Positions 21,736 through 35,011 of a stretch of 64,000 nt of DNA are shown in pieces. The number at the start of each line of letters is the position of its first letter. The stretch's first letter is position 1. The stretch comes from Paraescarpia echinospica (taxonomy: Eukaryota; Annelida; Polychaeta; Sabellida; Siboglinidae), in NCBI GenBank assembly GCA_020002185.1, contig CM034533.1:40436743-40500742 (forward strand), written 5' to 3'. The notes under the pieces were generated by a model, which saw nothing but the letters and a program-made list of their open reading frames with translations, was not told the DNA's origin and did not search any database. The position numbers and the translations under genes were made by a program.

Positions 21736-22370
21736 CTGTAATGAACAAGATGGAAACTATGGAAGATATTGTTCATGGCCCAAGATTCCATCAGACAACA
21801 AGAAATAAACTTACTTTGGAGCACTTGTTGAAACATGCGACATTTTGACCCGTCTACATCAGATCTTGTTTACGCACTCATGCTTCAACAGTTGCTCCCA
21901 AGTAAGTTTATTTCTTACTGTCTAAGATAGAAACTCTTTTGTAACAATCAGTCGAAATATATACAGATGTCATTGTGAGGAATTTAGAAATAAATATGGA
22001 AGCTGTTGGAAGATTAACCTTATAACTGTGTAATCTATCCTGAATGATTTTGTTAACATGATAACTGTACAAATAATTAGGTGCCCAAAGCAAAACAATT
22101 TTCAGAAATCTTTAGAGACGAGTGTATAGATTTATATAATAATTTACAGAGCATAGTAAAATGTTACAGAAAACTATAGAATACTCCAGGCTCCATAAAA
22201 TTCCGCAGTACACAATATTCTACAGAAATCCATATGCAAAAATCTTATATGAAAAAAAGACATAGAATTAAATGTAATAGAATTGTATACATTTTGCTGA
22301 CAGTGTTAACAAATCTGACATTTTTTAGATTTTCCCAAATTTACTCAATGGTGTACACAGGGGCAACAGT
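21736..22370 (-). other. Presumed dve 5' intron, no feature seen
   Basis: Moderately AT-rich unique sequence upstream of the first exon found. The pieces AAGTTTATTTCT and AACTTACTTTGG near 21800-21920 look like short scattered similarity and nothing more. No upstream exon ending in phase 1 was recognised. Confidence 0.45.
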
Positions 22371-22763
22371 TGAGGTAACATGTCGACAATCTGACCAGGA
22401 AAACTGACCACAACTGGACAACTGTTGAGGGCCATATCAATAATCTGACCATGCAAACAGACCAGTACTGGACAACTGTTGAGGGACCATGTCCACAATC
22501 TGATCAGGATAACTGACCATAACTGACAACTGTTGACTGTGTCCAAAATCTGACCAGGAGAATTTACCACAACTGGACACCTGTCTACGTACCATGTCCA
22601 CAATTTAACGAGGAGTACTGACCAGAACTGGACAACTACCCAGGGACCATGTCCACAATCTGACCAGAAAACTGGCCAGATCTGGACAACAGCTAGGGAC
22701 TATGTCCACAATCTAACCACGACTAACCAGAATTGGAAAACTGTCCAGGGACTGTGTCCACAA
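22371..22763 (+). repeat. Degenerate tandem repeat, 50-57 bp, 7-8 copies
   Basis: Copies share AATCTGACCAGGA, then ACTGACCA-AACTGGACAACTG and AGGGACCATGTCCAC. Lengths vary by several bases and identity is moderate, so this is an older minisatellite than the intronic arrays. Confidence 0.85.
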
Positions 22764-23289
22764 TACATGCCTCCCATAGGGCTGCAGTGTGCATAGGTGA
22801 TAAATACGAGTGGTCCACAGCCAATCTGTTGACATCCGGCGACAACAAAGACATGTGGTGACGCAGGTAATTGTCATCCTCCAGTCAGCACAAACAACTA
22901 GCAACAGCCTGACCAGTGGTAATTGTCTGCGAGATGTCACTGAGCACGTGTGGTACACACAGTGACATGTGACTACGATGACATCTTGTAAGGAGAACAT
23001 GTGTGGAATTAACCAAGTGACCATGAGGCTCGTGTTGTATTTTTATTAACAAGAGGTGATCAATGCAATACCTGCGATTAAATCTGGAGCGATACCTGAT
23101 TCCCGTTCGCAACAGTCATATCGCACATTTGACATCCTTCGATTATTGCTGTGTGCTCAGTGCTATAGATTTCAAACTAATTTAATAAAAAACTCAGATT
23201 ACATGTGTGTGTATATGGGTGCCCAATCCTACTATATATATGACAGTGGGGCAAAGATCAACTGATGGGAATCCATTCTACACGCGTAA
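22764..23289. other. Unique sequence, nothing recognised
   Basis: Mixed-composition DNA without array or transposon end. Minus-strand frames at 22713-23024 and 22885-23112 have no family features. Confidence 0.45.
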
Positions 23290-24110
23290 ACACCTAACAT
23301 GCACGCACGCACGCACGCTGCGTTGATACAGCACACCATAAACGTGAACTACCAGATCACCAGATCCTCCCACCTTTCTCCCTGTCGACTGCTGTCATTG
23401 GAAGGCCGGCGGTTCCTGATGATGGAATCATCCACTGCGTACTCCCAGCCTCCGTACCATTTACGACACCATCACCCTAGCATCACTGTCCTACTGGTCA
23501 TTGCGACAAGTATCCTCCACATCATGCTACATCCTGCTGTCATCACATCGTCACCACCAGGTATTCACAGACAGTCGCAAGCGCGACGAAGCCAACATCC
23601 ATGGAGCTCACGCCGACGACGAATGATCATTGGATCAATTTGCGCGCACGTTATCACCACCGGTAAATCCCACCGTAAACTGGCCAATTATCTGCCGCTA
23701 AGTCTGCTGGCGGCAGTGACACCTGGTGTTGTCTCCACGACAACGCCGGTGACGGGTTCTAATCCAGGCCAGCCGTCGCTCGAAAGCCATGTAAGCTTAA
23801 TTACATTTTCTGTGTCGTCCGGGCTTGACTTAAGAGGATTCTGCCCGGGGATTAATCTGCATTAGGGGCGGTGCAGATAAGGACAGGATAATCCCGGGCG
23901 ACTGGTCTCTGTATCCGCTGTTTGATGACATGTGCTGATTAGGGGTGGGCTGGCAGGTGTGAACACACACAGGTACGCAAGGTATGGACGCAGGGCCGAC
24001 GGAGCAATGAGATGGGTGTAAATTATTTACATGTTTCACCATGTTGTCAGACGCAAGGATTGAGATAACAAAGTACATGAGTAGAACTAAGTAGCATGGT
24101 TGTTTTATTG
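23290..24110. promoter_or_regulatory. Candidate regulatory island with K50 homeodomain sites
   Basis: About 800 bp of GC-richer, CpG-containing sequence in AT-rich surroundings. Within 23849-23894 are GGATTA (23849-23854) and TAATCC (23889-23894, inside the palindromic GGATAATCC), with a further TGATTAG near 23935. GGATTA/TAATCC is the established site for K50 homeodomains (Otx, Gsc, Pitx, and Dve in the fly eye). A 188-codon plus-strand frame (23299-23865) crosses the island but has no recognisable domain; it could also be the edge of an unrecognised exon. Confidence 0.35.
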
Positions 24111-26430
24111 GCCTCATTCTTAGCTTTTGCTACACTGTGTCAAAGTACAAGCTGAAGGCAGGCCAGATGTAAGCATATTCCTAAATCAATCCGGTTGCAT
24201 GGATCCATGCGTGCATATGTTTTATCATTGGCACCTTTGAGCAAATGTTTACCCAGAAGCAAATGTTTAATAATAATAATATTGTCAACCGCCCGTTCAA
24301 GAAAGTCAAATTTCCAAGCCACAAGCCATAACACTGATATAGTCTGTGCGATGTATTCCAAAGTTTTGAAAATCAAATTGCTCAGCAAAGCAGTTAGAAA
24401 CGGCTCTACGGCTGCCGATTCCTATCACATGTTTGGCTATTGTACAACGTTTTAGCTCTCTTACTTTAGAGAGAGAAAGAACACTAGTATTTAGTGTGGC
24501 AATCAACACATCAAGTTACATATTACAGCAGGGAAGTAAATATTTCTCACAATGTCACACAGTGATCATGAGACAAACACATGACTGCTATCAGGAAGAC
24601 AAAAAAAGAAGTCTGTCCCAGTACACACGTCTGAGTGTAACACTGTGTATATACAGTTTAGTTTGTTTTTTGTATGACCTCATGGTTTGTTTATCAGATG
24701 TTCCTTTTGTATTCATGCAACCAGACTCTAAAGGTGTGTTGTTGTTTCTCAAAAGACATCAGCAATGTACTGGATGCACTGTAAATGTATATTAAATATA
24801 CAATGTTTGTTTCTCATTTATTAATATTTATATATATATTATACTATTCTTAATACTAGAATAAATAGTTAAAGTTATACTGCTTATCAAGTTGTGTTTA
24901 ATAAGCTGAAAACAGCAATTGTGAAGTGTTAAAAATATAAAAATCATTCAATCTATAAATAGATAGATTGCAATTGGGCACTTATTTGTTTGAAGTTGGT
25001 TCGTTCCCAGACTCTTGGTCAAATTGGGACTAAGTACAGCTGATTCAGCCAACTTCCTGCTAATGATTAATTAATAATAACATAAGAGACAAGTTTCCTT
25101 CAACATACATGTGCATCTATGCTCACACAAACACCCATACTACAAAATCATAGTTAAATTACGTAACTGGCAGGTATGAAAGAGAATCCTGTCCCGAAAT
25201 CTGCTGTGCAACATCTCCTGACATCTAGTGGTAAGATCCAGTGGATTCAGCAGCATAGAAAGAATTCGCGGACCGATATGGAAACTCGTGAATAAGAGCA
25301 AATATGCAGAGTTTGAAATATGAATGGAGATGTCTACATGATATATGTGAAGCCACAGCTACCAACTGACTGCGAATGTGACCAGGTTGTTAAAGAACGG
25401 CATCTCATTTTCAACTGGGCACGGATTCCAATGGATGACATTTTCATCGTTTCGGTTACAGCGTTTTGGTCTGAATGTGTCCAGTATGTGATAATATCAA
25501 TAGTGCTGTAAATCTCTTTTAGATGTTGAAAGAAACTGTCCTTGATTGTAACTAATAAGATACAATGCTTGGATATAGATAATTCAACTATTTCATTGTT
25601 GATCGTCAGGATGAAACCGTTTCCAAATGTGTTTGATAAATGTCCCTATTTTGTCAAAATTATTATGTTAATGCAAGTATCTGGTGTAGTGCTTAACATT
25701 TTGGTAATGCAGGACATCTATCAGGTTTTGTGCTATCTTACGTCATCAGCCAAGCCTTCTGACATTCTATCTTGTCTGAAGAACTACACATGTAGCAAAT
25801 GCTGTCACCTTTCTCAATGTCATACGTGTTTTTAAAACCACTTGTCAACATTTAACATTGCATGAACTTTGTTGACATTTCAAGGAACCCCAATTGATTT
25901 AATCTTGACATAAAAAAACATATAAACAGCGACATATATAGCAAATAGCACAGGAGAGGTAAATCAAATCAATAAACCAACCTTGGGCAAAACCAGATGT
26001 AACATTTTATATAGATATATAAATAATGATGATTATTTTTTGGTAATGTGAATTAGCCTAATAGTTAGCAATCAATATCTTAACAATTAATTTGACTAAT
26101 ATATATGAATATTTATTTATTACAATTATTTATTAATTATTTTATTATGGCTATATTGTGTTACATTGGTTTTAAAAAGATAATTATAACTAGTATTTAG
26201 CATACGTGGGTAAGTATTTTAATACATTTGTTTATTTAAGTATCCTAAATCTAAAAGTTAATATGTTGTGAATGAACAATTTGGGATCAGATGCTATATA
26301 AAATATGTAATAATATTATTATGATATAAAGTATATAATATTTGACACCCATGTGTACGTCAAGGGGGACTTTTATTAGACCTATTTGTAGGAAGCAGGA
26401 ACAATTAAGTTCTTGCAACAACTGATTGCA
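24111..26430. other. Unique AT-rich stretch, no gene supported
   Basis: AT-rich sequence with short TAATAATA and TATATA tracts (about 24268-24283, 24822-24840). Plus-strand frames at 24433-24795 and 25542-25835 (120 and 97 codons) show no domain, signal or splice context that I recognise. Confidence 0.45.
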
Positions 26431-26463
26431 GTCCAACTTCAATCACAGGTCACATTCCGGCAG

Positions 26464-26752
26464 GGATTAAAACATTAACATAATCCCCTGCACTATCCAA
26501 CTGGCAGATTATCCGGCTTTCATTCGTGTGCACTTTGTTCTGATGCAACCATTCCTCTATCTTCCCCTCTTTGACCACGTCAGGCCCTCAAACTAATCCC
26601 CTTCATCTCCAGTCTTTATCTGCAAGATGGGCTGGATTAAAATCCCTCTATAATCTTTATCTTAATCCTTCTTGCAATCCTGGGAAGATTAGCACTGGCC
26701 AGTGGATCAGCATCGGATGTCACTGCATATAGATTAGCCGGGCGACTAATCC
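26464..26752. promoter_or_regulatory. Dense cluster of six K50-homeodomain sites (candidate dve enhancer)
   Basis: Exact TAATCC or its complement GGATTA occurs at 26464-26469, 26481-26486, 26594-26599, 26634-26639, 26663-26668 and 26747-26752. Chance would give about 0.14 in 289 bp at even base composition. GATA-type cores (TTATCT, GATTATCC) and near-matches (TAATCT, AGATTAG) are interspersed. K50 homeodomain proteins are known to read this hexamer, and the gene next door encodes two K50 homeodomains. Enhancer function and autoregulation are inference. Confidence 0.5.
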
Positions 26753-26777
26753 ACTCAAACGGGAATAATGTGAGCAG

Positions 26778-27205
26778 AGTGGACCATTGGTGCTGGAGAG
26801 TGGACCATCAGTGCTAGAGACAGGATCATCAATGTCATAGTGAACAATTGGTGTCAGAGAATGGACCATCAGGGTCAGAGTGAACCATTGATAGGGTGGA
26901 CCATCAGTACTACAATGGACCATCAGTGCCAAAGAGTGGACCATCAGTGCAACAGAGTAGATCATTGGTGCCTTAGTAGATCGTCAGTGCTACAATGGAC
27001 AATCAGTGCTATGTGCAGAGACCATCAGTGCAAGAAAAGACCATTTCTAGAGTGGACCATTAGTGATGGTATGGACCATCAATGCAAGAATGGACAATCA
27101 GTGCTAAAAGGACCATCAGTCCAAGAGTACACCATCTATACACTAGAATGGACCATAAGTGTCAGAAAATGGACCATCATTACAGAGTGGACCACCATGC
27201 TACAG
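26778..27205 (+). repeat. Degenerate short tandem repeat around GGACCATCAGTGC
   Basis: About 20 copies of a 17-25 bp unit with core GTGGACCATCAGTGCTA, drifting in length and sequence. The plus-strand 196-codon frame across it is a repeat artefact for most of its length. Confidence 0.85.
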
Positions 27206-27381
27206 TACAGCTGCAAGACTCAATCTAGAACTCAACTCTACATACCCAGGACCACTCCTTCGCAGAGGCCCATGACAGAGACGAAAGAACAGGCATCACT
27301 TTTACGACTGCCTAATGCCTGTCAACAAAAGGTGCAATGGGCAGGGATTACGTTACAAAAACGAGGCAGGCCGGATTGCGA

Positions 27382-27467
27382 ACAATGGCCACCAAGTGTC
27401 AATGACGGATCAGACATAGCATCACAGTGACTCATCTGGTCGCGTCAACAATGGCCATTGTGACGCG
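27382..27467. promoter_or_regulatory. SOX-type sites, one in a near-perfect 27-bp palindrome
   Basis: ACAATGG is present at 27382-27388. At 27448-27461 the 14-mer ACAATGGCCATTGT is a perfect palindrome of two inverted SOX half sites. The symmetry extends outward as CGCGTCA and TGACGCG with a single-base bulge (27441-27467). A RUNX-like TGTGGTTT lies near 27596. Dimeric inverted SOX sites are established for SoxE proteins; function here is inference. Confidence 0.35.
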
Positions 27468-27785
27468 GACAGCAATCTCTCGTTTCCCAAGAACAACTAA
27501 GGTGTGCGAGAGACGTTTTTCTAAAGGCAATCTGAGATTGGACATGTCGGCTTAGAAAAGCAGAGCGGCTTTCATTTGAGATTCACTTCTGGGGTGTGGT
27601 TTAATGGAGGGCTGGGGTAGAGCTCAGTATCTAGCTCTGAGAGTACAACCGTGCACGCATACATGCACATTGTATAGTTCAGAACATGTAACCATTTATT
27701 AATTACAAACACTGCGCATACACGTTTTTCAACTATTTATTAATCACAAACATTTTGTTTTGATTTGTAACTTTGGTTACATATT

Positions 27786-30700
27786 TTTTTGTTGGATCAT
27801 GTGTGATGCAACTGGAACTATTCAGACGGCTAAAAGTATAATTAAAGAATTAATGTAATTACCCCAACTTTTTTTTTGGATCATGTGTGATGCAACTGGA
27901 ACTATTCAGACGGCTCAATGTATAATTAAAGAATTAATGTAATTACCCCAACTTTTTTGTGGGATCATGTGTAATGCAACTGGAACTATTCAGACGGCTA
28001 AATGTATAATTAAAGAATTAATGTAATTACCCCAACTTTTTTGTTGGATCATGTGTGATGCAAATGGAACTATTCAGACGGCTAAATGTATAATTAAAGA
28101 ATTAATGTAATTACCCCAACTTTTTTGTGGGATCATGTGTAATGCAACTGGAACTATTCAGACGGCTAAATGTATAATTAAAGAATTAATGTAATTACCC
28201 CAACTTTGTTGTTGGATCATGTGTGATGCAACTGGAACTATTCAGATGGCTAAATGTATAATTAAAGAATTAATGTAATTACCCCAACTTTTTTGTGGGA
28301 TCATGTGTAATGCAACTGGAACTATTCAGACGGCTAAATGTATAATTAAAGAATTAATGTAATTACCCCAACTTTTTTGTTGGATCATGTGTGATGCAAC
28401 TGGAACTATTCAGACGGCTAAATGTATAATTAAAGAATTAATGTAATTACCCCAACTTTTTTGTGGGATCATGTGTAATGCAATTGGAACTATTCAGACG
28501 GCTAAATGCATAATTAAAGAATTAATGTAATTACCCCAACTTTTTTGTGGGATCATGTGTAATGCAACTAGAACTATTCAGACGGGTAAATGTATAATTA
28601 AAGAATTAATGTAATTACCCCAATTTTTTTGTTGGATCGTGTGATGCAACTGGAACTATTCAAACAGCTAAATGTATAATTAAAGAATTAATGTAATTAC
28701 CCCAACTTTTTTGTGGGATCACGTGTAAGGCAACTGGAACTATTCAGACGGCTAAATGTATAATTAAAGAATTAATGTAATTACCCCAACTTTTTTGTGG
28801 GATCACGTGTAAGGCAACTGGAACTATTCAGACGGCTAAATGTATAATTAAAGAATTAATGTAATTACCCCAACTTTTTTGTTGGATCATGTGTAAGGCA
28901 ACTGGAACTATTCAAACAGCTAAATGTATAATTAAAGAATTAATGTAATTACCCCAACTTTTTTGTGGGATCATGTGTAATGCAACTGGAACTATTCAGA
29001 CGGCTAAATGTTTAATTAAAGAATTAATGTAATTACCCCAACTTTTTTGTTGGATCATGTGTGATGCAACTGGAACTATTCAGATGGCTAAATGTATAAT
29101 TAAAGAATTAATGTAATTACCCCAACTTTTTTGTTGGATCATGTGTAAGGCAACTGGAACTATTCAAACAGCTAAATGTATAATTAAAGAATTAATGTAA
29201 TTACCCCAACTTTTTTGTGGGATCATATGTGATACAACTGGAACTATTCAGACGGCTAAATGTATAATTAAAGAATTAATGTAATTACCCCATCTTTTTT
29301 GTGGGATCATGTGTAATGCAACTGGAACTATTCAGACAGCTAAATGTATAATTAAAGAATTAATGTAATTACCCCAACTTTTTTGTGGGATCACGTGTAA
29401 GGCAACTGGAACTATTCAGACGGCTAAATGTATAATTAAAGAATTAATGTAATTACCCCAACTTTTTTGTTGGATCACGTGTAAGGCAACTGGAACTATT
29501 CAAACAGCTAAATGTATAATTAAAGAATTAATGTAATTACTCCATCTTTTTTGTTGGATCATGTGTAATGCAACTGGAACTATTCAGATGGCTAAATGTA
29601 TAATTAAAGAATTAATGTAATTACCCCATCTTTTTTGTGGGATCATGTGTAATGCAACTGGAACTATTCAGATGGCTAAATGTATAATTAAAGAATTAAT
29701 GTAATTACCCCAACTTTTTTGTGGGATCATGTGTAATGCAACTAGAACTATTCAGACGGGTAAATGTATAATTAAAGAATTAATGTAATTACCCCAACTT
29801 TTTTGTTGGATCGTGTGATGCAAATGGAACTATTCAGACGGCTAAATGTATAATTAAAGAATTAATGTAATTACCCCAACTTTTTTGTGGGATCATGTGT
29901 AATGCAACTGGAACTATTCAAACGGCTAAATGCATAATTAAAGAATTAATGTAATTACCCCAACTTTTTTGTTGGATCATGTGTGATGCAACTGGAACTA
30001 TTCAGACGGCTAAATGTATAATTAAAGAATTAATGTAATTACCCAAACTTTTTTGTGGGATCATGTGTAATGCAACTGGAACTATTCAGACGGCTAAATG
30101 TATAATTAAAGAATTAATGTAATTACCCCAACTTTTTTGTTGGATCATGTGTAAGGCAACTGGAACTATTCAAACAGCTAAATGTATAATTAAAGAATTA
30201 ATGTAATTACCCCAACTTTTTTGTTGGATCATGTGTGATGCAACTGGAACTATTCAGATGGCTAAATGTATAATTAAAGAATTAATGTAATTACCCCAAC
30301 TTTTTTATGGGATCATGTGTATTGCAACTGGAACTATTCAGACGGCTAAATGTATAATTAAAGAATTAATGTAATTACCCCATCTTTTTTGTTGGGTCAT
30401 GTGTAATGCAATTGGAACTATTCAGATGGCTAAATGTATAATTAAAGAATTAATGTAATTACCCCAACGTTTTTGTTGGATCATGTGTGATGCAACTGGA
30501 ACTATTCAAACAGCTAAATGTATAATTAAAGAATTAATGTAATTACCCCAACTTTTTTGTGGGATCACGTGTAAGGCAACTGGAACTATTCAGACGGCTA
30601 AATGTATAATTAAAGAATTAATGTAATTACCCCAACTTTTTTGTTGGATCATGTGTAAGGCAACTGGAACTATTCAAACAGCTAAATGTATAATTAAAGA

Positions 30701-33700
30701 ATTAATGTAATTACTCCATCTTTTTTGTTGGATCATGTGTAATGCAACTGGAACTATTCAGATGGCTAAATGTATAATTAAAGAATTAATGTAATTACCC
30801 CATCTTTTTTGTGGGATCATGTGTAATGCAACTGGAACTATTCAGACGGCTAAATGTATAATTAAAGAATTAATGTAATTACCCCAACTTTTTTGTGGGA
30901 TCATGTGTAATGCAACTAGAACTATTCAGACGGGTAAATGTATAATTAAAGAATTAATGTAATTACCCCAATTTTTTTGTTGGATCGTGTGATGCAACTG
31001 GAACTATTCAAACAGCTAAATGTATAATTAAAGAATTAATGTAATTACCCCAACTTTTTTGTGGGATCACGTGTAAGGCAACTGGAACTATTCAGACGGC
31101 TAAATGTATAATTAAAGAATTAATGTAATTACCCCAACTTTTTTGTTGGATCATGTGTAAGGCAACTGGAACTATTCAGACGGCTAAATGTATAATTAAA
31201 GAATTAATGTAATTACCCCAACTTTTTTGTGGGATCATGTGTGATGCAACTGGAACTATTCAGACGGCTAAATGTATAATTAAAGAATTAATGTAATTAC
31301 CCCATCTTTTTTGTTGGGTCATGTGTAATGCAATTGGAACTATTCATATGGCTAAATGTATAATTAAAGAATTAATGTAATTACCCCAACTTTTTTGTTG
31401 GATCATGTGTGATGCAACTGGAACTATTCAAACAGCTAAATGTATAATTAAAGAATTAATGTAATTACCCCAACTTTTTTGTGGGATCATGTGTAATGCA
31501 ACTGGAACTATTCAGACGGCTAAATGTATAATTAAAGAATTAATGTAATTACCCCAACTTTTTTGTTGGATCATGTGTGATGCAACTGGAACTATTCAGA
31601 TGGCTAAATGTATAATTAAAGAATTAATGTAATTACCCCAACTTTTTTATGGGATCATGTGTAATGCAACTGGAACTATTCAGACGGCTAAATGTATAAT
31701 TAAAGAATTAATGTAATTACCCCAACTTTTTTGTTGGATCATGTGTGATGCAACTGGAACTATTCAAACAGCTAAATGTATAAATAAAGAATTAATGTAA
31801 TTACCCCAACTTTTTTGTGGGATCATGTGTGATACAACTGGAACTATTCAGACGGCTAAATGTATAATTAAAGAATTAATGTAATTACCCCAACTTTTTT
31901 GTGGGATCATGTGTGATGCAACTGGAACTATTCAGACGGCTAAATGTATAATTAAAGAATTAATGTAATTACCCCAACTTTTTTGTGGGATCATGTCTGA
32001 TGCAACTGGAACTATTCAGATGGCTAAATGTATAATTAAAGAATTAATGTAATTACCCCAACTTTTTTGTGGGATCATGTCTGATGCAACTGGAACTATT
32101 CAGATGGCTAAATGTATAATTAAAGAATTAATGTAATTACCCCAACTTTTTTGTTGGATCATGTGTGATGCAACTGGAACTATTCAAATAGCTAAATGTA
32201 TAATTAAAGAATTAATGTAATTACCCCAACTTTGTTGTGGGATTATGTGTAATGCAACTGGAACTATTCAGATGGCTAAGTGTATAATTAAAGAATTAAT
32301 GTAATTACCTCAACTTTTTTGTTGGATCATGTGTGATGCAACTGGAACTATTCAAACAGCTAAATGTATAATTAAAGAATTAATGTAATTACCCCATCTT
32401 TTTTGTTGGATCATGTGTGATGCAACTGGAACTATTCAGACGGCTAAATGTATAATTAAAGAATTAATGTAATTACCCCAACTTTTTTTATGGGATCATG
32501 TTTAATGCAACTGGAACTATTCAGACGGCTAAATGTATAATTAAAGAATTAATGTAATTACCCCAACTTTTTTGTTGGATCATGTGTGATGCAACTGGAA
32601 CTATTCAAACAGCTAAATGTATAATTAAAGAATTAATGTAATTACCCCAACTTTTTTGTGGGATCATGTGTGATACAACTGGAACTATTCAGACGGCTAA
32701 ATGTATAATTAAAGAATTAATGTAATTACCCCAACTTTTTTGTGGGATCATGTGTGATGCAACTGGAACTATTCAGACGGCTAAATGTATAATTAAAGAA
32801 TTAATGTAATTACCCCAACTTTTTTGTGGGATCATGTCTGATGCAACTGGAACTATTCAGATGGCTAAATGTATAATTAAAGAATTAATGTAATTACCCC
32901 AACTTTTTTGTGGGATCATGTCTGATGCAACTGGAACTATTCAGATGGCTAAATGTATAATTAAAGAATTAATGTAATTACCCCAACTTTTTTGTTGGAT
33001 CATGTGTGATGCAACTGGAACTATTCAAATAGCTAAATGTATAATTAAAGAATTAATGTAATTACCCCAACTTTGTTGTGGGATTATGTGTAATGCAACT
33101 GGAACTATTCAGATGGCTAAGTGTATAATTAAAGAATTAATGTAATTACCTCAACTTTTTTGTTGGATCATGTGTGATGCAACTGGAACTATTCAAACAG
33201 CTAAATGTATAATTAAAGAATTAATGTAATTACCCCATCTTTTTTGTTGGGTCATGTGTAATGCAATTGGAACTATTCATATGGCTAAATGTATAATTAA
33301 AGAATTAATGTAATTACCCCAACTTTTTTGTTGGATCATGTGTGATGCAACTGGAACTATTCAAACAGCTAAATGTATAATTAAAGAATTAATGTAATTA
33401 CCCCAACTTTTTTGTGGGATCACGTGTAAGGCAACTGGAACTATTCAGACGGCTAAATGTATAATTAAAGAATTAATGTAATTACCCCAACTTTTTTGTT
33501 GGATCATGTGTAAGGCAACTGGAACTATTCAAACAGCTAAATGTATAATTAAAGAATTAATGTAATTACTCCATCTTTTTTGTTGGATCATGTGTAATGC
33601 AACTGGAACTATTCAGATGGCTAAATGTATAATTAAAGAATTAATGTAATTACCCCATCTTTTTTGTGGGATCATGTGTAATGCAACTGGAACTATTCAG

Positions 33701-35011
33701 ACGGCTAAATGTATAATTAAAGAATTAATGTAATTACCCCAACTTTTTTGTGGGATCATGTGTGATGCAACTGGAACTATTCAGACGGCTAAATGTATAA
33801 TTAAAGAATTAATGTAATTACCCCAATTTTTTTGTGGGATCATGTGTAATGCAACTGGAACTATTCAGACGGCTAAATGTATAATTAAAGAATTAATGTA
33901 ATTACCCCAACTTTTTTGTGGGATCATGTGTAATGCAACTACAACTATTCAGACGGGTAAATGTATAATTAAAGAATTAATGTAATTACCCCAATTTTTT
34001 TGTTGGATCGTGTGATGCAACTGGAACTATTCAAACAGCTAAATGTATAATTAAAGAATTAATGTAATTACCCCAACTTTTTTGTGGGATCACGTGTAAG
34101 GCAACTGGAACTATTCAGACGGCTAAATGTATAATTAAAGAATTAATGTAATTACCCCAACTTTTTTGTGGGATCACGTGTAAGGCAACTGGAACTATTC
34201 AGACGGCTAAATGTATAATTAAAGAATTAATGTAATTACCCCAACTTTTTTGTTGGATCATGTGTGATGCAACTGGAACTATTCAGACGGCTAAATGTAT
34301 AATTAAAGAATTAATGTAATTACCCCATCTTTTTTGTTGGGTCATGTGTAATGCAATTGGAACTATTCATATGGCTAAATGTATAATTAAAGAATTAATG
34401 TAATTACCCCAACTTTTTTGTTGGATCATGTGTGATGCAACTGGAACTATTCAAACAGCTAAATGTATAATTAAAGAATTAATGTAATTACCCCAACTTT
34501 TTTGTGGGATCACGTGTAAGGCAACTGGAACTATTCAGACGGCTCAATGTATAATTAAAGAATTAATGTAATTACCCCAACTTTTTTGTTGGATCATGTG
34601 TAAGGCAACTAGAACTATTCAGATGGCTCAATGTATAATTAAAGAATTAATGTAATTACCCCATCTTTTTTGTTGGGTCATGTGTAATGCAATTGGAACT
34701 ATTCAGATGGCTAAATGTATAATTAAAGAATTAATGTAATTACCCCAACGTTTTTGTTGGATCATGTGTGATGCAACTGGAACTATTCAAACAGCTAAAT
34801 GTATAATTAAAGAATTAATGTAATTACCCCAACTTTTTTGTGGGATCACGTGTAAGGCAACTGGAACTATTCAGACGGCTAAATGTATAATTAAAGAATT
34901 AATGTAATTACCCCAACTTTTTTGTTGGATCATGTGTAAGGCAACTGGAACTATTCAAACAGCTAAATGTATAATTAAAGAATTAATGTAATTACTCCAT
35001 CTTGTTTGTTG
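27786..35011 (+). repeat. 84-bp satellite array, about 86 copies, with higher-order structure
   Basis: Head-to-tail units of 84 bp contain GCAACTGGAACTATTCA, the constant AATTAAAGAATTAATG and GTAATTACCCC, then a T run and GGGATCATGTG or TTGGATCATGTG. Variant copies recur at fixed spacing. Copies with GGATCGTGTGATG (2 bp shorter) lie at 28631, 29805 and 30979, exactly 1174 bp apart (14 units minus 2). The GTCTGATGC pair recurs after 841 bp (10 units plus 1). So multi-unit blocks were duplicated. The array stops at an assembly gap, and its true length is unknown. Confidence 0.98.

Noticed and set aside
23299..23865. 188-codon plus-strand frame as a gene
   Set aside because: No recognisable domain or splice evidence; the GC-richer island is better explained as regulatory, although an unknown exon cannot be excluded.
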